Assembly (NCBI RefSeq): GCF_000379965.1
Contig: NZ_KB904332.1
Location: forward strand, 62,001-126,000
DNA: 64,000 nucleotides
Origin: Hoylesella nanceiensis DSM 19126 = JCM 15639
GTDB taxonomy: Bacteria > Bacteroidota > Bacteroidia > Bacteroidales > Bacteroidaceae
Direction of reading: 5' to 3'
A model generated the notes under the pieces. It searched no databases and was not told where the DNA came from. It saw only the letters and a list, made by a program, of their open reading frames with translations. Below are positions 35,355 through 43,092 of this stretch, in pieces; within the stretch, counting starts at the first letter, position 1; the number at the start of each line of letters is the position of its first letter. The position numbers were made by a program, and so were the translations under genes.

Positions 35355-36908
35355 ATGAATAATGGACTACTTTTATGGATTGATGATGAGATTGAGCTTT
35401 TAAAAGCACATGTCTTATTCTTAAAGCAAAAAGGATATGAGGTGATAACTGTTAGCAATGGCTTCGATGGTATTGAGCAATGCAAACAACATTCCTTTGA
35501 CCTTATCTTGTTAGACGAGATGATGCCTGGTATAACTGGGTTGGAAACGCTTCAGCAAATAAAAGAGATTACGCCTTCAACACCCGTTGTTATGCTCACA
35601 AAGAGCGAGGAAGAAGATATCATGAACCAAGCAATTGGTTCTAAAATTGCCGATTATCTCATCAAACCTGTTAATCCAAACCAAATCATTCTATCGTTAA
35701 AAAAGAACATACACCGCAAAGAAATTGAGACGGAAGTGACGCAAATGAATTATCAACAGAGCTTTCTCGACATCTCAACTCAAATCAGTAACTGTTCAAA
35801 CTACAACGATTGGATCGACGTTTACAAGCGTTTGGTGCGCTGGGAGCTTGATTTAAGCAACACAAACAGCGCAATGAGCGAGATGCTAAGCATGCAAAAA
35901 GAGGAAGCTAACAATGGATTCACTAAGTATGTAAAATCGAATTATATTGATTGGGTGAACGGAAAAGACGCTAACAAGCCTTTGATGAGCCCTGAAATAT
36001 TCAAAACTAAGCTCTTTCCCCTTATCGATCAAGGCGAAAAAGTCTTCCTACTTATATTAGATAACTTGCGCTTCGATCAGTGGAAGGCGCTCTATAACGA
36101 CATCGCTTTGCTATATGATATCGATGAAGACCTTTACATGAGCATTCTACCCACAGCCACTCAATATGCCCGAAACGCTATTTTCAGCGGCTTAATGCCT
36201 ATGAACATTGCTAAAATGTTCCCTCATTTATGGGTAGAAGAAGATGAAGACGAGGGCAAGAACCAACACGAAGAGGAATTGATTGCAACGCAAATAGAAC
36301 GTTATAGAAGACATGATACTTTCTCATACTTTAAAGCTAACGACTCAACGGTATTAGAAAAGTATCTTGAAAACATTCGTTCTCTTGAAAAAAATCATTT
36401 CAATGTGTTGGTAATTAACTTCATTGACATGCTCTCACATGCGAGAACTGAGTCGAAAATGGTGCGTGAATTGGCATCAGATGAGCAGGCTTATCGAAGC
36501 TTAACCTTAAGTTGGTTCAAGCATTCAGCGGTGAGTGAGCTACTTAAACAATTGGCTGAAAAAGACTATAAGGTTATTATCACGACCGACCATGGTAGTA
36601 TTCGCACCAATAAACCTATCAAAATCATCGGTAAAAAGAATATCAATAGCAACTTACGATATAAATTTGGCAACACACTTGCCTACAATCAAAAGGAAGT
36701 TTTTTGTATAAAAGATCCACAAAAGGCACTTCTTCCATCGCCTAACATCAGTACTGAATATGTATTTGCAACGGGAGATAGTTTCTTTGCCTATCCCAAC
36801 AACTTCAATCACTATGTGTCTTACTACAAAAACACATTCCAACACGGTGGTATCAGCATGGAAGAAATGTTGGTTCCGCTCATCACTTTAACTCCAAAGA
36901 ATAAATAA
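35355..36908 (+). CDS. porX: PorX, response regulator with PglZ domain
   Basis: PorX regulates type IX secretion and in P. gingivalis was shown to have phosphodiesterase activity in its PglZ domain. The 517 residues begin with an intact receiver: acidic pocket D10/D11, phosphoacceptor D54 in LILLDEMMPG, T82 and K104. A helical linker covers about 120-215. The alkaline-phosphatase-like PglZ domain follows, with FLLILDNLRFDQW (D236), LPTATQYARN near 265, INFIDMLSH and TTDHGSIR. The gene follows the porW-like gene and precedes tsaE. No PorY-type kinase lies in the window. Confidence 0.94.
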   Translation: MNNGLLLWIDDEIELLKAHVLFLKQKGYEVITVSNGFDGIEQCKQHSFDLILLDEMMPGITGLETLQQIKEITPSTPVVMLTKSEEEDIMNQAIGSKIADYLIKPVNPNQIILSLKKNIHRKEIETEVTQMNYQQSFLDISTQISNCSNYNDWIDVYKRLVRWELDLSNTNSAMSEMLSMQKEEANNGFTKYVKSNYIDWVNGKDANKPLMSPEIFKTKLFPLIDQGEKVFLLILDNLRFDQWKALYNDIALLYDIDEDLYMSILPTATQYARNAIFSGLMPMNIAKMFPHLWVEEDEDEGKNQHEEELIATQIERYRRHDTFSYFKANDSTVLEKYLENIRSLEKNHFNVLVINFIDMLSHARTESKMVRELASDEQAYRSLTLSWFKHSAVSELLKQLAEKDYKVIITTDHGSIRTNKPIKIIGKKNINSNLRYKFGNTLAYNQKEVFCIKDPQKALLPSPNISTEYVFATGDSFFAYPNNFNHYVSYYKNTFQHGGISMEEMLVPLITLTPKNK

Positions 36909-36930
36909 CAATTACACAACAATAATAAAA

Positions 36931-37344
36931 ATGAAAATAAAAATCAATAGTATTGCAGACATTAAAACTGCTGCACAAGAATTTATTAACAACATAAACG
37001 GCAGTACTGTTTTTGCTTTTTATGGCTCAATGGGTGCTGGAAAAACCACATTTATCAAGGCTGTGTGCGAGTGTTTGGGTGTAGATGATGTGATTACATC
37101 ACCCACTTTCGCTATTGTTAACGAGTATCATGCTGACAACGATTCGAAAGTAATATACCACTTCGATTTCTATCGCATTAAAAAGTTAGAAGAAGTATAC
37201 GACATGGGTTATGAGGATTATTTCTATAGCAATTCGCTTTGCTTTATTGAATGGCCCGAATTGATCGAAGAGTTGTTGCCTGCTAACGCTAAAAAGGTTA
37301 CGATCACCACTTTAGAAGACGGCACAAGAGAGATCGAAATGTAA
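36931..37344 (+). CDS. tsaE: TsaE, tRNA t6A synthesis ATPase
   Basis: TsaE is the ATPase that supports the TsaB-TsaD complex making t6A37 on ANN-decoding tRNAs. The 137 residues contain the P-loop GSMGAGKTTF at 32-41, ITSPTFAIVNEY near 69, and HFDFYRIKKLEEVYDMGYEDY near 91, all typical. It follows porX after 22 bases and is the last gene of the operon. A palindrome and a strong terminator come right after its stop. Confidence 0.96.
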   Translation: MKIKINSIADIKTAAQEFINNINGSTVFAFYGSMGAGKTTFIKAVCECLGVDDVITSPTFAIVNEYHADNDSKVIYHFDFYRIKKLEEVYDMGYEDYFYSNSLCFIEWPELIEELLPANAKKVTITTLEDGTREIEM

Positions 37345-37349
37345 TTTTT

Positions 37350-37370
37350 CACCTTATTATATATAAGGTA
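37350..37370. repeat. ACCTTATTATATATAAGGT palindrome, copy 3
   Basis: This is a perfect 19-bp inverted repeat beginning 7 bases after the tsaE stop and upstream of the operon terminator. Related copies are at 1311-1330 and 25608-25625. Confidence 0.65.
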
Positions 37371-37378
37371 TAGATAAT

Positions 37379-37423
37379 AAAAGAATGAGCCTTTGGTTTT
37401 CAAAGACTCATTCTTTTGTTTTT
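37379..37423 (+). terminator. Terminator of the aroA-tsaE operon
   Basis: AAAAGAATGAG pairs with CTCATTCTTTT, with an inner CTTTG/CAAAG stem, followed by GTTTTTATAG. Confidence 0.9.
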
Positions 37424-37466
37424 ATAGTTATCGTAATTGTCTGCCGAAGACTATCTGCCTACCTTC

Positions 37467-38606
37467 TTAACGAGGGCATTTTGAAATGCGAATAGGCAAG
37501 TCGAGCACTTTATCGGGTGCGACACTACGAGTGGTTGTCGTTTTCTTTGGACCTGGAATAAGTGGACTATAATAAAGCACTTGGCGCATTCTATATTGCT
37601 GATTGGGTGTGAATGCGTAAGAATAGCAATAAGCATAATCCATTATATTGGTGGCTTCATAAACCTTTCCCGAGCAATCTTTGCGTTGGAAGAGCTCATG
37701 TACGTTGCTTGATGTTAAGCGACTTGCCAAATCTAACGCATCTTTTTCATATTGCTTTTTATTATATGAAGGTGTGTCTTGGCAATAATCGCTATCAACA
37801 CAACTATCTATCACACCATTATTTCTATCTTCTGCAAACACATGGAACAAGCCTAAGTAGTGTCCAAGTTCGTGTGCAAGGGTCACAACAACATCTTCTT
37901 CTTTATATCCTCTAAAGGTTTTCTCTTTCAAACTCGAAGTGTAACGAGCCGAAAGCGTATTGATATACTTTGCATTGATTGACACTGACAATGGGAAAGA
38001 AATGTTTTTCTTTGTCATTTTTCCAATGGCAACCTGTTCAAGTCCTTGTAATGTGGCGTTTTCTTTGGTCTTATAAGGCATGTGACTGATACCTAACACC
38101 TCGCCTTCACCACCATCTTCATCGAAAAGATACACGAATACGTTGATGTATTTATTAGGATCCCAAAGGTATTTGGTGTATTTATTGCCGTTACTGGTCA
38201 TGAAATTTTCGCAGTTAATGGGGTATTTCTCGTCCCATTGGTCATACACCACGCCTTGTGTTTTCATCTTTTCGCCCTTCTCATCTTCTGTTGCTGCAAC
38301 AAACTTTACACGAATATTGGCACTGGGTCCATAAATTCCACCTGCATAAAGTTCATTAACATAGAAAAGAAGACGGCGCAAATGGGCGTCGTTTGGAATG
38401 TATTCTTGCTTTGTTGTGCTGTTCGAAAGCACATGAAACACCACTGGCAACTCGTATAATGTGTTGTCGTTGATCTCTTTGGGAGTTTCTTTTTCTTCTT
38501 TTGGTATTGTTTTTCCGTTGTCGATAGGCTCTTTATCGCAAGCCATAAGTGCAACAACTACAAACAAACAACAAAATATTTTTGCTATTATTGTTTTCTT
38601 ATTCAT
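37467..38606 (-). CDS. M43-type zinc metalloprotease lipoprotein
   Basis: This is a metzincin-type zinc endopeptidase (pappalysin/cytophagalysin family M43) anchored as a lipoprotein. The 379 residues have a signal peptide with lipobox LMAC (Cys23), then a Lys/Glu/Pro linker. The zinc site HELGHYLGLFH is at 245-255 and the Met-turn is NIMDYAY near 322. Cysteines at SCVDSDYCQDTPS and KDCSG probably form the disulfides usual in the family. It is monocistronic, convergent with tsaE across the 37379 terminator. A good promoter lies at 38654-38684. Surface or periplasmic proteolysis is the likely role; the substrate is unknown. Confidence 0.92.
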   Translation of the reverse strand: MNKKTIIAKIFCCLFVVVALMACDKEPIDNGKTIPKEEKETPKEINDNTLYELPVVFHVLSNSTTKQEYIPNDAHLRRLLFYVNELYAGGIYGPSANIRVKFVAATEDEKGEKMKTQGVVYDQWDEKYPINCENFMTSNGNKYTKYLWDPNKYINVFVYLFDEDGGEGEVLGISHMPYKTKENATLQGLEQVAIGKMTKKNISFPLSVSINAKYINTLSARYTSSLKEKTFRGYKEEDVVVTLAHELGHYLGLFHVFAEDRNNGVIDSCVDSDYCQDTPSYNKKQYEKDALDLASRLTSSNVHELFQRKDCSGKVYEATNIMDYAYCYSYAFTPNQQYRMRQVLYYSPLIPGPKKTTTTRSVAPDKVLDLPIRISKCPR

Positions 38607-38653
38607 AAGTATTATGTTATCTTTTCTTTTTACCTAATATCTTCTGAGAACGA

Positions 38654-38684
38654 CAAAAATACGCTTTATTTTTTTATTTTCAAA
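38654..38684 (-). promoter_or_regulatory. Promoter of the M43 protease gene
   Basis: On the minus strand TTTG (38681-38684), 19 bases and TATTTTTG (38654-38661), about 48 bases before the ATG. Confidence 0.75.
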
Positions 38685-38741
38685 AGGTTTGGCTCTGAAT
38701 TTATTATTTTTTGTTAGAATCTTCTACCCTATTCTCTTTCT

Positions 38742-38895
38742 ATTTGCATTGTTATTGCCATCTAAAAGCATTGATTTTGATTGGCAATTGCATTGAGTTT
38801 TGTCGATAATTGCATTGCTTTTTGCTGGTAATAGTATAAACTTTGGGTCGTAATAATATTACTTTTATCAGCTATTTTCACTGAGTTAGCAATTC
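38742..38895. repeat. Array D: 22-bp phased repeat, seven units
   Basis: Units begin at 38742, 38764, 38786, 38808, 38830, 38852 and 38874. Starts read ATTTGCATTG, AAAAGCATTG, AATTGCATTG, AATTGCATTG, AATAGTATAA, AATAATATTA and ATTTTCACTG. The A at position 1 and T-rich positions 12-15 are kept throughout and the step is exactly 22. This is the longest array in the window. Confidence 0.85.
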
Positions 38896-38913
38896 TGTTG
38901 CTATCCTTTCGGC

Positions 38914-38954
38914 ATAAAAAATAGGCGATAGCTCGCAATGAGTTATCGCCTATT
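38914..38954 (-). terminator. Terminator of fba
   Basis: On the minus strand AATAGGCGATA pairs with TATCGCCTATT and is followed by TTTTTTATG. Confidence 0.9.
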
Positions 38955-38982
38955 GAATATTAAATCGAAATAAACTTTCTTA

Positions 38983-39993
38983 TTAGTCGATTTGAGCTAG
39001 CTTGAAATCAGAACCAAGAACGTTCTTAACTTTGTGCTCATAAAGCTCTGTCATCAAGTCACGTGCAGGTCCACAGTACTTACGTGGGTCGAATTCTCCT
39101 GGGTTTTCAGCAAACACTTTGCGTACTGCTGCAGTGAAAGCAAGACGAGAGTCAGAGTCGATGTTAATCTTACATACTGCACTCTTAGCTGCTTTACGAA
39201 GTTGTTCTTCAGGAATACCAACTGCATCAGGTAACTTACCGCCGTTCTCATTGATAATTTTTACATACTCTTGAGGTACAGATGAAGAACCATGTAGTAC
39301 GATAGGGAATCCTGGAAGTTTCTCCATAATAGCATCAAGGATATCGAATGCCAATGGTGGTGGAACCAAAAGGCCAGTCTTTGGATCACGAGTACATTGC
39401 TCTGGAGTGAACTTATAAGCACCATGTGAAGTACCAATAGAGATCGCAAGTGAATCAACTCCAGTCTTAGTAACGAAGTCAATTACTTCTTCAGGGTGTG
39501 TATAGTGTGACTCTGCTGCAACAACATCGTCCTCAACACCAGCTAAAACGCCTAATTCACCTTCAACAGTTACATCAAATTGGTGTGCATATTCTACCAC
39601 CTTCTTTGTTAATGCAACGTTTTCGTCGTAAGGTAAGTGTGAACCATCAATCATTACAGATGAGAAACCGTAATCAATACAGCTCTTACATGTTTCGAAT
39701 GTATCTCCATGATCTAAGTGAAGAGCAATCTCAGGATGTTTGTTTCCAAGTTCTTTTGCATATTCAACTGCTCCTTGAGCCATGTAACGAAGAAGTGTTT
39801 CGTTAGCATAAGCACGAGCACCTTTTGATACTTGAAGGATAACTGGTGACTTTAATTCAGATGTTGCCTTAATAATTGCTTGCAACTGTTCCATGTTATT
39901 GAAGTTGAAAGCAGGAATAGCGTAACCGCCATTGATAGCTCTTTTAAACATCTCACGAGTGTTTACAAGACCTAAAGATTTGTAATCTACCAT
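38983..39993 (-). CDS. fba: Class II fructose-bisphosphate aldolase
   Basis: This zinc-dependent aldolase cleaves fructose 1,6-bisphosphate to DHAP and glyceraldehyde 3-phosphate. The 336 residues show AIPAFNFNNMEQLQAI near 25, the catalytic/zinc region LHLDHGD near 92-98, TVEGELGVLAGVEDDV near 142, SIGTSHGAYK near 192 and LHGSSSVP near 238. It is monocistronic with a consensus promoter and a strong terminator, as expected for a highly expressed glycolytic gene. Confidence 0.96.
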   Translation of the reverse strand: MVDYKSLGLVNTREMFKRAINGGYAIPAFNFNNMEQLQAIIKATSELKSPVILQVSKGARAYANETLLRYMAQGAVEYAKELGNKHPEIALHLDHGDTFETCKSCIDYGFSSVMIDGSHLPYDENVALTKKVVEYAHQFDVTVEGELGVLAGVEDDVVAAESHYTHPEEVIDFVTKTGVDSLAISIGTSHGAYKFTPEQCTRDPKTGLLVPPPLAFDILDAIMEKLPGFPIVLHGSSSVPQEYVKIINENGGKLPDAVGIPEEQLRKAAKSAVCKINIDSDSRLAFTAAVRKVFAENPGEFDPRKYCGPARDLMTELYEHKVKNVLGSDFKLAQID

Positions 39994-40039
39994 ATTCTTA
40001 TTATTTTTTAATGAATAGTTTATATTTATCTTAGTGTTG

Positions 40040-40071
40040 CAAAGTTAACATTTTAATTCTTTCCTAACAAA
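40040..40071 (-). promoter_or_regulatory. Promoter of fba
   Basis: On the minus strand TTTG (40068-40071), 20 bases and TAACTTTG (40040-40047). Confidence 0.85.
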
Positions 40072-40150
40072 GAATAGCATTGTTTTTTATATATTTCTTG
40101 CCATTAATGAATCCCTTTTACGTTTTATTTCATCGTAAATGTACTTTCTA

Positions 40151-41401
40151 TTACTTATTTATTTGTCTTCTACCCTTTAGTAAGTAGATTGCATACAATG
40201 TGACAACATTAAATCCTACCGCTGGAATGATAAATGGAAGAACGTGATTTGTGGTATCAGCAATATAGCCCATAAGCAAGAATCCGCATCCTCCTATAGG
40301 CGTCATCATCAACAACGACGATGCTCTTTTGGTTAAACCGCCTAAGTTTTGTAATGCAAGAGAGAAGATAGTGGGGAACATTATGGCCTCGAAAAGATAC
40401 ACTCCAAGAAGCCCAACCATTGATATTACCTTGAAATTCATTAGCACCAAAGCACAACAAAGGGATGCTCCCAATCCACAAACAGTCAAAACGAGTTGTG
40501 GGCGTATGTGTTTCATAATGTAACTGCCTAAGAATCTACCCACCATAAAGAAGCCCAAAGCCAACGTTAGCAATAATGATGCAGTGCTATCGCTCATCCA
40601 ATTCATTCCAGTTACAAAGTTTATGAAATAGCTATTGATTGATATTTCAGCTATTTCGTAAGCTAACAACGCTGTTAAACCAAAGGTAAATGACTTGATT
40701 TGAACGAGTTGAATAAGTGATTTACCTAAACTTTCGCTATGTAGATTATCGTTATGAGGTATTTCGGGAAGCGAAACACGAGAGAATAAGAATGCAATAA
40801 AGAGCACAATAACGCCTAAGATGACATAAGGCACAAGCACATCGGTTATTCTTGAGGTTGATTCTGCGTCCGAAGTAGCTGTTTCTCTGAAGAAGAAAAG
40901 ACCCACAACAGATGTTGCAAACAAACTTCCTAAGCCGTTAAACGATTGAGATAGGTTCAATCTACTTGTGGCTGTTTGAGGAGATCCCAATTCTGTTACA
41001 TACGGATTGGCAGCCGTTTCGAGGAAGGTTAAGCCACAACCGATAACGAAAAGAGCCAAGAGAAAGATGTTAAAGCCACCTATATACACTCCAGGAATAA
41101 AGCTAAACGAGCCTATTGCAAAGAGAATGAGCCCTAAAACCACTCCTTTTCGATATCCAAATTTATTGATAAACATACCAGAAGGTATGGCCATGAGGAA
41201 ATATCCTAAATAAGTTGTAACCTGAATCCATGCCGATTGGGTAATAGTGATACCCAATTCGTTCTGAAAATGTTTGTTGAGCACGTCTAATATGGCACGT
41301 GCAAAGCCCCATAAAAAGAACAAAAGAGTTATCATTACGAATGGAATGAGATACTTTTGTTCGGTTAGTTTGTGCTGTTTTTTATCACTACTAGCATCCA
41401 T
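40151..41401 (-). CDS. FucP-like sugar MFS transporter
   Basis: This is a major facilitator of the fucose/glucose/galactose:H+ symporter (FHS) family in the inner membrane. The 416 residues form about 12 membrane segments. Family landmarks are FVMITLLFFLWGFARAILDVLNKHFQ near 21, FLMAIPSGMFINKFGYRKG near 71, and LTFLETAANPYVTELGSP near 124 with LNLSQSFNGLGSL after it. It is monocistronic, with a consensus promoter at 41544-41574, and is divergent from lrgAB. The transported sugar cannot be stated. It is not adjacent to a catabolic gene set. Confidence 0.9.
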   Translation of the reverse strand: MDASSDKKQHKLTEQKYLIPFVMITLLFFLWGFARAILDVLNKHFQNELGITITQSAWIQVTTYLGYFLMAIPSGMFINKFGYRKGVVLGLILFAIGSFSFIPGVYIGGFNIFLLALFVIGCGLTFLETAANPYVTELGSPQTATSRLNLSQSFNGLGSLFATSVVGLFFFRETATSDAESTSRITDVLVPYVILGVIVLFIAFLFSRVSLPEIPHNDNLHSESLGKSLIQLVQIKSFTFGLTALLAYEIAEISINSYFINFVTGMNWMSDSTASLLLTLALGFFMVGRFLGSYIMKHIRPQLVLTVCGLGASLCCALVLMNFKVISMVGLLGVYLFEAIMFPTIFSLALQNLGGLTKRASSLLMMTPIGGCGFLLMGYIADTTNHVLPFIIPAVGFNVVTLYAIYLLKGRRQINK

Positions 41402-41543
41402 TATTATATTGTTTAGTCTTATTTTATTTTCTTATTCAGTCCTTTTGCTCTCCCTTCAAAAAGCAAGCGAGCATCAATCCTTTGATAAGTTGTATCAAAT
41501 CGTTTTGTTTCTGTTTACTCAACAGATTCCTTTTTTTGCATTG

Positions 41544-41574
41544 CAAAGGTACATATTATAGGTAAAACACCAAA
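41544..41574 (-). promoter_or_regulatory. Promoter of the sugar MFS gene
   Basis: On the minus strand TTTG (41571-41574), 19 bases and TACCTTTG (41544-41551). The leader to the ATG is about 140 bases. Confidence 0.85.
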
Positions 41575-41725
41575 ACTTAAATAATATTTATATTTTTCCT
41601 AACATCATTATCTTTCCCAACTTTTTATTTTTCGACATTCAATAGGTCTCTAACTTGATTAAAAACAATGAAAATACGCACAGCTATAGAATTAGTCTTA
41701 TTCTTGAGAAGTTCGTTGTAAATAA

Positions 41726-41757
41726 GTTGTATAGCACACTTTTAAATTGTAACTTTG
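41726..41757 (+). promoter_or_regulatory. Promoter of lrgAB
   Basis: GTTG (41726-41729), 20 bases and TAACTTTG (41750-41757), about 85 bases before the lrgA ATG. Confidence 0.7.
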
Positions 41758-41842
41758 CAATTGGTAGAGCTTAAAAGCCTATCCAACAAGAATAAATATC
41801 ACAAAACATAACATCAAATAAAAGGGTAACACCTTCATAATT

Positions 41843-42244
41843 ATGGCACGACAATTCTTTATTATCTTTGGTTGCTTAGCCATAGGCGAGTTTATTGTTT
41901 GGCTAACGGGCATCAAACTGCCTTCGAGTATCATAGGAATGCTTGCGCTAACAGCCCTCTTAAAGTTCAATATTGTAGAACTTTCGTGGGTTCAAAAGCT
42001 ATCAGAGTTCTTGATATCTAACCTTGGTTTCTTCTTTGTTCCACCAGGAGTAGCTATCATGTTGTATTTAGATTTAATCCAAAAAGAATTTATTCCAATC
42101 ATCTTGGCAACGGTTGTCAGTACCATTTGCGTGCTTATCGCCACAGGACAAGCCCACCAATTGGTGATAAAGATTGAAAGAATGATTATCAAGAACAAGT
42201 TACTTCATATTAGAAGACTAAGAAGAAACAAAAAAGAAGAATAG
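41843..42244 (+). CDS. lrgA: CidA/LrgA family membrane protein
   Basis: LrgA/CidA proteins are holin-like membrane proteins linked to autolysis control and, with LrgB, to pyruvate or overflow-metabolite transport in Gram-positives; the role in Bacteroidota is not established. The 133 residues have about four membrane segments. The family pattern is visible as GEFIVWLTGIKLPSSIIGMLALTALL near 15-40 and NLGFFFVPPGVAIMLYLDLI near 65. It is followed after 2 bases by lrgB, the usual pair. Confidence 0.9.
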   Translation: MARQFFIIFGCLAIGEFIVWLTGIKLPSSIIGMLALTALLKFNIVELSWVQKLSEFLISNLGFFFVPPGVAIMLYLDLIQKEFIPIILATVVSTICVLIATGQAHQLVIKIERMIIKNKLLHIRRLRRNKKEE

Positions 42245-42246
42245 TT

Positions 42247-42945
42247 ATGAGCAGTTTCTTTTCTAACCAATATATTATATTAGCACTCACCTTCGGCGTA
42301 TTTTACTGCGCTCGTCGTTTACAACAACGCACTGGTTGGATTTTGCTTAATCCCATCTTCATAGCCATAGTTGTAATTATTTGCTATTTAAAGATCACCA
42401 AAGTTCCTTTCTCTGTATATAGAGAGAATGCCCAACTCATCGAGTTTTGGCTCAAACCAGCCGTAGTTGCTCTTGGAGTTCCTTTGTATATGCAGTTTAA
42501 AGCCATACAACGTTTGTGGTTTCCACTGATGATAGCCCAGTTTATTGGCACCTGTGTAGGTATTATTAGTTCCGTTTTAGTGGCGAAACTCTTTGGCGCT
42601 TCGAAGCTTGTTGTTATATCAATGGCAGCCAAATCGGTAACAACTCCTATCGCAATGGAGGTCACTACATCTTTAGGAGGTATCCCTGCACTTACCGCTG
42701 CCGTTGTAGTTATCACAGGAGTACTTGGTGCAATCATGGGATTTAAAACGCTTTATTATGGTCATGTCAGCAGTCCTATCGCCCAAGGGCTCTCAATGGG
42801 CTCGGCAACTCACGCCGTTGGAGCCTCAACAGCCATGATTCACAGTCCCAAATACGGTGCATTCGCCAGCTTAGGAATCATTCTTAACGGTATCTTTACA
42901 TCGTTATTAACCCCCACCATATTGCGCTTAGTAGGCATCTTATAA
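42247..42945 (+). CDS. lrgB: LrgB family membrane protein
   Basis: This is the partner of LrgA. The 232-residue polytopic protein shows LKPAVVALGVPLYMQFKAI near 75, the conserved AAKSVTTPIAMEVTTSLGGIPALTA stretch near 127, and GSATHAVGASTAM near 190, all typical of LrgB/YohK. It starts 2 bases after lrgA. Repeat array E follows its stop. Confidence 0.92.
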   Translation: MSSFFSNQYIILALTFGVFYCARRLQQRTGWILLNPIFIAIVVIICYLKITKVPFSVYRENAQLIEFWLKPAVVALGVPLYMQFKAIQRLWFPLMIAQFIGTCVGIISSVLVAKLFGASKLVVISMAAKSVTTPIAMEVTTSLGGIPALTAAVVVITGVLGAIMGFKTLYYGHVSSPIAQGLSMGSATHAVGASTAMIHSPKYGAFASLGIILNGIFTSLLTPTILRLVGIL

Positions 42946-42981
42946 TCCTTTGTAAATGAATTAGATACCTATTAAAAAAAC

Positions 42982-43069
42982 AAAAGCTATCTTTTTACTG
43001 GGAAATAACATTCCTTTTACAATGCAATAGCTATCCTTTTACACAGGAAAAGCAATCTTATTACAATCT
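42982..43069. repeat. Array E: 22-bp phased repeat, four units
   Basis: Units begin at 42982, 43004, 43026 and 43048 (AAAAGCTATC, AATAACATTC, AATAGCTATC, AAAAGCAATC). A fifth partial unit (TAAAGCATAACC) runs to within about 10 bases of the next ATG. Here position 10 is C rather than G in all four units. Confidence 0.85.
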
Positions 43070-43092
43070 TAAAGCATAACCATCAAAGAACA

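Larger units (their letters stand above)
38607..38982. other. 376-base intergenic region
   Basis: The gap holds the promoter of the M43 gene (38654-38684), the seven-unit array D (38742-38895) and the fba terminator (38914-38954). No gene is visible. Confidence 0.75.
41402..41842. other. 441-base divergent promoter region
   Basis: The gap between the sugar transporter and lrgA holds two good opposing promoters (41544-41574 minus, 41726-41757 plus) and AT-rich sequence. No repeat array or gene is visible. Confidence 0.7.

Noticed and set aside
38742-38895. The 22-bp arrays as CRISPR
   Set aside because: Units are short, not identical, have no constant repeat with longer unique spacers, and no cas gene is in the window.
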